Assembly: GCF_029633865.1 (NCBI RefSeq) | Contig: NC_079222.1 | Span: forward strand, 35,409,987-35,473,986 | DNA from: Lampris incognitus | Taxonomy: Eukaryota > Chordata > Actinopteri > Lampriformes > Lampridae | Direction: 5' to 3' | DNA: 64,000 bases | In this document: piece after piece, positions 60,901 to 64,000 of the stretch | Layout: each line of letters opens with the position of its first letter | Position numbering within the stretch: the stretch's first letter is position 1 | Translations under genes and position numbers: made by a program | The notes under the pieces: model-generated | What the model was told of the DNA's origin: nothing | What the model saw: the letters and a program-made list of their open reading frames with translations, nothing else | The model's database searches: none

Positions 60901-61390
60901 TACGTATGTGTTAGTTTGGATATGTGTGTTCTTGAAGTTCTTGTAGTTTTTGGATCTGAAATGACAAACTGTCCCTGATTCCTGATATGGTCACTTTAAA
61001 TAGGAATAAGATGTCACTGTTAAAGTAACCGTTACACACATACACACACGGCAGTTGCTTATGTGGCTTGTATTATCTATTTTGGTGTGGTAAGGGCCAG
61101 TTTCCCCCACAGACCAGGGTTCAGTTACACACGGAATACTTAAGGCGATCTAACCTCGGCGTGGAGACCTGTAAACGGATACCAATCTCCTAACTCTCTT
61201 TTGCTCCCTCTCCCCCTTTCTTCTTCTCTGCAGAGAGCAGCCTATCTTCAGCACACGGGCCCACGTCTTCCAGATTGACCCCAATACGAAGAAGAACTGG
61301 GTTTCTACCAGTAAACATGCTGTCACAGTCTCCTACTTCTTTGATAGTACCAGGAATGTATACCGAATCATCAGCCTGGATGGCTCTAAG
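33998..61390 (+). CDS. homer1: Homer1 scaffold protein, coding exons 1-2 (partial gene)
   Basis: Exon 1 contributes ATGGG (33998-34002) before a GTACGT donor. Exon 2 is 61234-61390, after a CTCTGCAG acceptor. Joined they read [40 protein letters not shown] and [14 protein letters not shown], 54 codons ending in phase 0, exactly where human HOMER1 exon 2 ends. This is the first half of the EVH1 domain, which binds PPxxF motifs in mGluR1/5, Shank, IP3 and ryanodine receptors at the postsynaptic side. The aromatic core (Trp24) is kept. SLDGSK, FSTR and DSTRN mark Homer1 rather than Homer2 (SVDGAK, FTTR, DVTRN). Compared with mammals, Pro26 is Ser and one Tyr is Phe. The rest of EVH1 and the coiled coil lie beyond the window. 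Intron 1 is 27.2 kb. Confidence 0.95.
34003..35167. other. Start of homer1 intron 1
   Basis: The first 350 bp remain CG-rich and are probably still part of the promoter domain. No exon or named repeat is seen in the rest. Confidence 0.5.
35168..35638 (-). mobile_element. 471-bp MITE with 8-bp target duplication, copy 2
   Basis: It is an inverted copy of 18465-18934, with ends GGTAACACTTTAGTATGGGG and its complement. Flanks are GAAACGTG and GAAACTTG. It is more canonical at its ends than copy 1. Confidence 0.92.
35640..36590. other. homer1 intron 1, no recognised element
   Basis: AT-rich sequence with a C-run at 35880-35890. No exon or repeat family identified. Confidence 0.45.
36595..36730. 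mobile_element. MITE-like fragment
   Basis: AGCGCTCAAAGTGGGCTGGT followed by CAGTACCGGCACTTCTACTG resembles the terminus of a fish non-autonomous DNA element. The other end is not visible. Confidence 0.4.
36900..37545 (+). mobile_element. LINE ORF2 3' end, copy 1 (5'-truncated)
   Basis: The translation has [41 protein letters not shown], then after frame changes FLGTSNWEE and RDYMSILA. This is the C-terminal portion of a LINE abundant in teleosts, probably RTE-like. An (ATGAG)n tail at 37517-37555 ends it. Sense to homer1. Several frameshifts. Confidence 0.75.
37588..37750 (+). mobile_element. tRNA-derived SINE (family C)
   Basis: GGCGCCTCCATAGCTGAATG (A box region) and GTTGCAGGTTCAGTTCC (B box) are followed by CCTTTGTTGCATGTCATACT, CTCCCCGATTTCCTGTC and TAATAAAAAAGG, a layout common in fish SINEs. 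Confidence 0.75.
37863..38252. mobile_element. MITE with GGGACAGTTC-type ends
   Basis: The left end (GACAGTTCATCGTAAAATT) and the right end (complement of GGCGAACTGTCCCTTTAAA) are inverted. Inside, 38112-38214 forms a strong hairpin with arms CCACAGACCTTGTTGTGAGC. No coding capacity. Confidence 0.7.
38260..39850. other. homer1 intron 1, unremarkable
   Basis: A short (CA)n run is at 39099-39135. Open frames here are short and unconvincing. Confidence 0.45.
39870..40090. repeat. AT-rich low-complexity tract
   Basis: Nearly pure A/T with TATATATT and TTATTATT motifs over about 220 bp. Confidence 0.85.
40894..40935. repeat. (GT)n microsatellite
   Basis: About 20 GT units, preceded by interrupted GT-rich sequence from 40825. 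Reading frames through it are artefacts. Confidence 0.93.
40940..42430. other. homer1 intron 1, no recognised element
   Basis: A T-run of about 14 at 41867-41880 is the only clear feature. No exon or repeat family identified. Confidence 0.4.
42550..42762 (+). mobile_element. LINE ORF2 3' end, copy 2
   Basis: It contains ACTACATGTCCATTCTGGCC and GGGCTTTGCTGGGGAGAGGG, as in 37395-37500, then CTTGCTGCCACCATGACCC and an ATGAGAGATGAG tail. It is the last 200 bp of the same LINE family. Confidence 0.75.
42763..43925. other. homer1 intron 1, no recognised element
   Basis: No exon, RNA gene or repeat family could be named here. Confidence 0.4.
43928..44345 (-). mobile_element. Composite interspersed repeat R1, copy 2
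   Basis: Same 3' end as copy 1 (complement of GGAATCAGGAACATTTA) and one copy of the CTGCCGGTCTGCATGGGCTA block. The 5' portion is missing. Confidence 0.75.
44830..44913. other. Pre-miRNA-like hairpin
   Basis: Arms CTACACTGTTCCGTCACACT...GGTGGGATAC and its near complement ending GTGTGTAG pair over about 38 bp with a short loop (ACTTGG). The size fits a miRNA precursor or a very small MITE. No evidence of expression can be read from sequence. Confidence 0.5.
45446..45918 (+). mobile_element. tRNA-derived SINE (family A) inside L1 fragment A
   Basis: It begins GGGCGTCCGGGTAGCGTAGC, B box GGTTTGAATCCCC, and ends CCGGGTACAATTGGGGAGAA. An extra stretch near 45740-45800 repeats part of the body (GCATGTGGTAG twice). 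Confidence 0.88.
47782..47842 (+). repeat. Short fish SINE/LINE tail fragment
   Basis: CCAGCCATCCATTATCCGAA and CTCAGGGTCACGGGGATGCT match the same tail as 15201-15260. It interrupts L1 fragment A. Confidence 0.6.
48235..51890 (-). mobile_element. APE-type LINE (jockey/CR1 group), nearly full length
   Basis: On the minus strand an ORF1-like region (51890-51440) reads [20 protein letters not shown] and [15 protein letters not shown]. From 51374 an ORF2 starts [14 protein letters not shown]. It includes the endonuclease ([40 protein letters not shown]), then the reverse transcriptase ([30 protein letters not shown]) and the C-terminal part ([41 protein letters not shown]). Several frame changes separate the pieces (for example near 50790, 49160 and 48590). 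It is antisense to homer1 and abuts L1 fragment A. Confidence 0.85.
52280..54300 (-). mobile_element. L1-type LINE, ORF2 fragment B
   Basis: The longest frame (54063-53353) reads [70 protein letters not shown] and [14 protein letters not shown], the first half of an L1 reverse transcriptase. Further frames down to 52280 carry the C-terminal region ([20 protein letters not shown]). It is interrupted several times. Antisense to homer1. Confidence 0.88.
54332..54430 (+). repeat. Short interspersed repeat head (GGCAA)n
   Basis: A (GGCAA)n run is followed by GTTCATTTGTATAGCACCTT and CATTCAAAGTGCTTTACAGG, a common teleost repeat terminus. Confidence 0.65.
54662..54755 (-). mobile_element. 5S rRNA-derived SINE fragment
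   Basis: The plus strand reads CAAGTGCTAGCCGAGCCC, CTGCTTAGCTTCTG and CAGGGTACATGTTGGTATGG. This is the complement of a diverged 5S rRNA (GGAAGCTAAGCAG...TTAGTACTTG). It is a SINE3-type head, not a real 5S gene. Confidence 0.65.
54985..56143. mobile_element. Foldback-like element with nested inverted arms
   Basis: Outer arms 54985-55060 and 56060-56143 share TAATGGTATACCACC and GAGACACACCTTAAA. Inner arms 55343-55400 and 56003-56066 share TTTAAATTACCTAC, CCAGGTCACCTGGTCCTAAT. On the right the two arms touch; on the left they are 280 bp apart, so something was inserted there. No coding capacity. Confidence 0.7.
56533..56584. repeat. (TG)n microsatellite
   Basis: About 26 uninterrupted TG units. 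Confidence 0.95.
56812..57145 (-). mobile_element. 5S rRNA-derived SINE
   Basis: The head at 57057-57140 is the complement of a 5S rRNA (CTCCCATCCAAGTACTAGCC, CTGCTTAGCTTCTG). The body includes GTGAGTCAGGACCTCGGTTT and AACGTCTCAACCGAAGGACA, standard in fish SINEs of this type. Confidence 0.8.
57652..57904. repeat. (TA)n microsatellite interrupted by a 174-bp insertion
   Basis: TA runs at 57652-57705 and 57880-57910 flank a unique segment 57706-57879. That segment starts TGTGGC and ends GCCACA, which suggests a mobile element (solo LTR-like or MITE) inserted into the TA run. Confidence 0.65.
58000..58700. other. homer1 intron 1, no recognised element
   Basis: AT-rich sequence without exon or nameable repeat. 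Confidence 0.4.
58702..58875. repeat. Nested perfect and near-perfect palindromes
   Basis: A perfect 44-bp palindrome centred on ACCGGT lies at 58702-58745 (arms TATTTGGCAACATATCGATA). A second inverted repeat at 58771-58854 has 40-bp arms with two differences and a GTGT loop. A third, CGATACCGACG...CGTCGGTATCGATA, is at 58838-58873. All share the same core. Confidence 0.93.
59088..59445 (+). mobile_element. V-SINE/DANA-like SINE, full length
   Basis: tRNA-like head GGTGGCACGGTAGACCTGTG with B box GGGTTCGAACCCC, conserved core GGAGTTTGCATGTTCTCCCT and GGTTTCCTCCGGGTTGCTCC, then a tail GACAAAATAAAGTGGCTCTC with a CTT-type end. Confidence 0.9.
60280..60993 (+). mobile_element. Composite interspersed repeat R1, copy 3
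   Basis: It starts AGTGTGGGAAGATGGCGGCG, similar to a LINE 5' end, carries the roughly 245-bp block twice (GCTAACTGCTAGCC at 60519 and 60798) and ends CCCTGATTCCTGATATGG. Sense to homer1. It is the most complete copy in the window. Confidence 0.8.
61234..61390 (+). CDS. homer1: homer1 coding exon 2 (EVH1 start)
   Basis: It runs from AGAGCAGCC to GGCTCTAAG with a GTGTGT donor. The acceptor has a strong pyrimidine tract (CCCCCTTTCTTCTTCTCTGC). Confidence 0.97.
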
Positions 61391-61533
61391 GTGTGTGAGT
61401 GTACAGTACTTGGCCTGTGTGTGTTTTCATGTGTTGGTAGTACTATTAGTTCCAAAATACCAGAACATCTTCATTGGGTCTGTTTTTAAGATGATCCATA
61501 CACCCCTACACACATATACTGAAAAGGCCAATC

Positions 61534-61880
61534 GGGGTGTCCGGTAGCGTAGCGGTCTATTCCGTTGCTTAGCAACAGACACAACAGACACAAATGGCCG
61601 TGTCTGCGGGTGGGGAGCCAGATGTGGGTATGTGGTCCTGGTCGCTGCACTAGCGCCTCCTCTGGTCGGTCAGGGCACCTGTTCGGGGAGGAGGGGGAAC
61701 TGGGGGGAATAGTGTGAATCCTCCTACATGCTACATCCCCCTGGTGAAACTCCTCACAGTCAGGTGAAAAGAAGTGGCTGGCGACTCCACATGTATGGGA
61801 GGAGGCATGTGGTAGTCTGCAGCCCTCCCCGGATCGGCAGAGAGGGTGGAGCAACAACAAAGGGGAGGGGGGGGAGGAAA
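61534..61880 (+). mobile_element. tRNA-derived SINE (family A) in homer1 intron 2
   Basis: It starts GGTGTCCGGTAGCGTAGCGG and carries GGTGAAAAGAAGTGGCTGGC and GGATCGGCAGAGAGGGTGGA. The B box part is deleted. It begins about 145 bp after the exon 2 donor. Confidence 0.85.
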
Positions 61881-63400
61881 AAATACCAATCAAGCCTTCT
61901 TTCAATACTCAATACATGCACATCTCCCCAAACACCATTCTCTCATTCACAACTGGAAAGCACATGTTCAGCTCCAGAGACTTGTGTCAAAAAAAACATA
62001 TAACTTTTCCTATTCAGTTGACCTTCCACGGAGCATAGAACCCCCTCCCAAAAGTCATATCTATGTAGCAGTGATTATTTTAGTCTTGAGAAGGGTGCGG
62101 GGCTGGAGTTATCTTAGTGTGGTTATGTAAGATCCTCCGCTGTACCATCCGCCGCTGCTGCCGGGGTGACCACTGCTATTACAGAACCAACAATCTGGTG
62201 GAAATAGCACAGAATGATGAGATGTGCCGTCGGTGCTCAAGGATTTACTCTTCCAGACAACTCAAAACCTCCCTGCTAATGGAGAAAAACCCACATATTT
62301 TACAGGCCTGTGTGGACACAGGGTTATTGAGCTGGTCTGGAAAATAAGGGAAAGTATAGAAAATTGTTTTCTTAATTTCCAGCTCTGAAAATGAATGGAA
62401 ATTACCAGAAAAAGTTGATTAATATCACCTAACTAAAATAGTATGGAACTACTACAATGAAATAAATTGTAAATAATATATAATTGTATTATTATAAATA
62501 AATAATTATTATTTAATTATAATTTTATTTTATTGTTTAATTACAATTAAATGATTATAATTAAATAATATATTATCTAATTATAAATAAATAATAAAAT
62601 AGCATGGAACATACTAAAATATTATGGAGAAACGAAATGTTTTCCAGATTGAGTTTAAATCAGTTTCTTGAAAAATTATCAATATTTTTCACAATAAATC
62701 AAATGTAAAATAATATATTTAAATATGGTCTTCGATCAGCCTATGTGGCTGTGGAAGGTTGTCTTTCTTTAATTTTACGACATGCATTTTTCTCTCTGGG
62801 AGCCGGAGGAGGCCTTAGCAGGGCTGATCTAACAGAGAGATGAATTCTGAGTCTGCATTAAATAAAGACAGATACTTCCAGTTCATTTGCACATAAAACA
62901 TGTTGATCGTATATGAAAGCCCTTCCCTCTGACCTTTGAGCTGGATCGTGACTGGCCAGGAGCGATTTCCATTACATCTTGGCTCATTTTCTCTTGAATT
63001 TAACAACCTGAAATAAAGCCACTTGGATATAAAGTACCGATTTTTCTGCTTACTGATTTTTTTTTTGTATTAGAATTTTTAAAATCTGATTATTATTATT
63101 TTAAACTGAATTTTCAAGCTCTGACTTTCAAGGTGTAGAATTGAGGCTCAGGATATTCAATTTGAATGTTTTTAACTTGAATTTTCAAAACCTGAATTTC
63201 AAGGAGGTGAATTCAGACACAATATGTCCAAAAATTTATTCAAAATCTATTCAAAAATCACCAAGAAAAAATTCAATGAGTTCAATATGCTCCGTTTTTT
63301 TCTGAGCATAAGTTCAGGTACTTCTTGAGTTCAGTTTATGCTGCTGAGACTAATTTTTTTTTTGTAGTCTGAGTGTAGTGCCCAGCTCTTTGACATTCTT
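61881..63400. other. homer1 intron 2, AT-rich
   Basis: A block at 62455-62610 is nearly pure A/T with TAATTATA motifs. No exon was found; the next Homer exon lies beyond the window. Confidence 0.5.
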
Positions 63401-63439
63401 TTTAGATAGTAATAATAATAATGATACCACTATTCATCA

Positions 63440-63905
63440 TCATCCTCATCATCATCAGTGGTCGCTCAGGGTCGAGTATGACTGTCCTCCTTCTAAGTCC
63501 TCGTGGGTATCCCCACGAGGACTTAGGTGTAGGTTATCCCCACAGGATGCCTGCACGTGACAGCTTTTTACGTGGAGTAGCTGATCTGCCTGCAGCCACC
63601 ACAGTCCTTGGCAGGGGGTGGCCAGAGCCCAACGGCATGGAGAACCAAGACGATTGGGGACCACCCTCTGTTGCAGCCTTCATCCACCTTCACTGCCGTG
63701 GTGACCTGGAGACATCTTCCACCTGTTCTGCCGTTGAGGTCTTTGTTGGATCGTGCTTCTTCTGGAACCTCCCCCTTGACCTGTCCGCCTTGGTTGACCC
63801 TACCAGGAGCCAAGCTCCGGGCGGCATAGCTCTTGGGTTCATTAGTACATGCAAGCTTCTCCACCACAACACGGTGGCGATCCAGGAGAAGATACCACTA
63901 CTACT
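63440..63905. repeat. Unclassified interspersed repeat, copy 2
   Basis: Contains GGGTCGAGTATGACTGTCCT, an inverted CTAAGTCCTCGTGGG pair at 63494-63527, and AGGAGCCAAGCTCCGGGCGG. These blocks match 20497-20885. A 169-codon open frame runs across it but looks like repeat, not a gene. Confidence 0.65.
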
Positions 63906-63942
63906 TCTACTACCACACTACTACCACTAATAATAACACAAC

Positions 63943-64000
63943 TACCACTAATAATAATAATAATAATAATAATAAATGTAAATTATTTGTAAAGCACTAT
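63943..64000 (+). repeat. (AAT)n and LINE-type tail at window end
   Basis: An (AAT)n run is followed by TTATTTGTAAAGCACTAT, a common LINE/SINE terminus. It is cut by the window end. Confidence 0.6.

Noticed and set aside
63421-63930. 169-codon plus-strand open frame in homer1 intron 2
   Set aside because: It lies in an interspersed repeat also present at 20.5-20.9 kb, has no splice context and matches no Homer exon.

Overview
The window comes from a ray-finned (probably teleost) fish genome. It has vertebrate-style split genes with GT-AG introns. It also has a typical fish repeat load: V-SINE/DANA-like and other tRNA-derived SINEs, 5S-derived SINEs, L1, L2/CR1, RTE-like and jockey/CR1-group LINEs, hAT-like MITEs and a Tc1 remnant, plus long GATA, GT and CT microsatellites. 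Species cannot be decided from the sequence.

Four protein-coding genes can be supported by exon-by-exon reading. (1) A C2orf42 homologue lies on the minus strand. Seven coding exons between 17559 and 11369 join in frame to 615 aa, with a non-coding first exon ending at 17691. (2) dtwd2, the tRNA acp3U transferase, lies on the minus strand. Six coding exons from 24493 to 22432 give 291 aa, and one intron fits only as GC-AG. (3) A short CMYA5-like gene lies on the minus strand with exons at 30896-30772 and 28972-26557 (846 aa). It keeps the conserved N-terminal and acidic-repeat motifs of cardiomyopathy-associated protein 5 but lacks the coiled-coil/FN3/SPRY end, and its last residues read as a CaaX box. 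(4) homer1 lies on the plus strand. Exon 1 holds only five coding bases (33998-34002) in a CpG-rich promoter, and exon 2 (61234-61390) encodes the start of the EVH1 domain. The 27.2-kb intron 1 fills almost half of the window. CMYA5 and HOMER1 are also close neighbours in human, so this part keeps old synteny.

Layout: 1-11.3 kb is gene-free and repeat-rich, with a 32-bp minisatellite, hAT MITEs, LRT/tRNA-like terminal-repeat elements, an L2-type LINE split by an inverted-repeat element full of TTAGGG-like repeats, and a second LINE with esterase and endonuclease regions. 11.4-18 kb is C2orf42. 18-22.4 kb has a promoter-proximal triplication, a 470-bp MITE and a foldback element with a SINE in it. 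22.4-24.5 kb is dtwd2, and 26.5-30.9 kb is the CMYA5-like gene, whose intron has taken in a composite repeat and a miniature LTR-like element. 31.9-32.8 kb is a compound microsatellite just upstream of homer1. 34-61 kb is homer1 intron 1, with about 9 kb of LINE sequence all antisense to homer1, several palindromes and a pre-miRNA-like hairpin. 61.4-64 kb is the start of homer1 intron 2.

The most unusual items are two families of short elements whose terminal repeats look like tRNA genes yet carry a tRNA-Leu-type primer site and a purine tract, the truncated CMYA5-like gene, the GC-AG intron, and a triplication whose breakpoint lies inside a MITE end. No database search was possible. Family names rest on remembered protein and repeat sequences.
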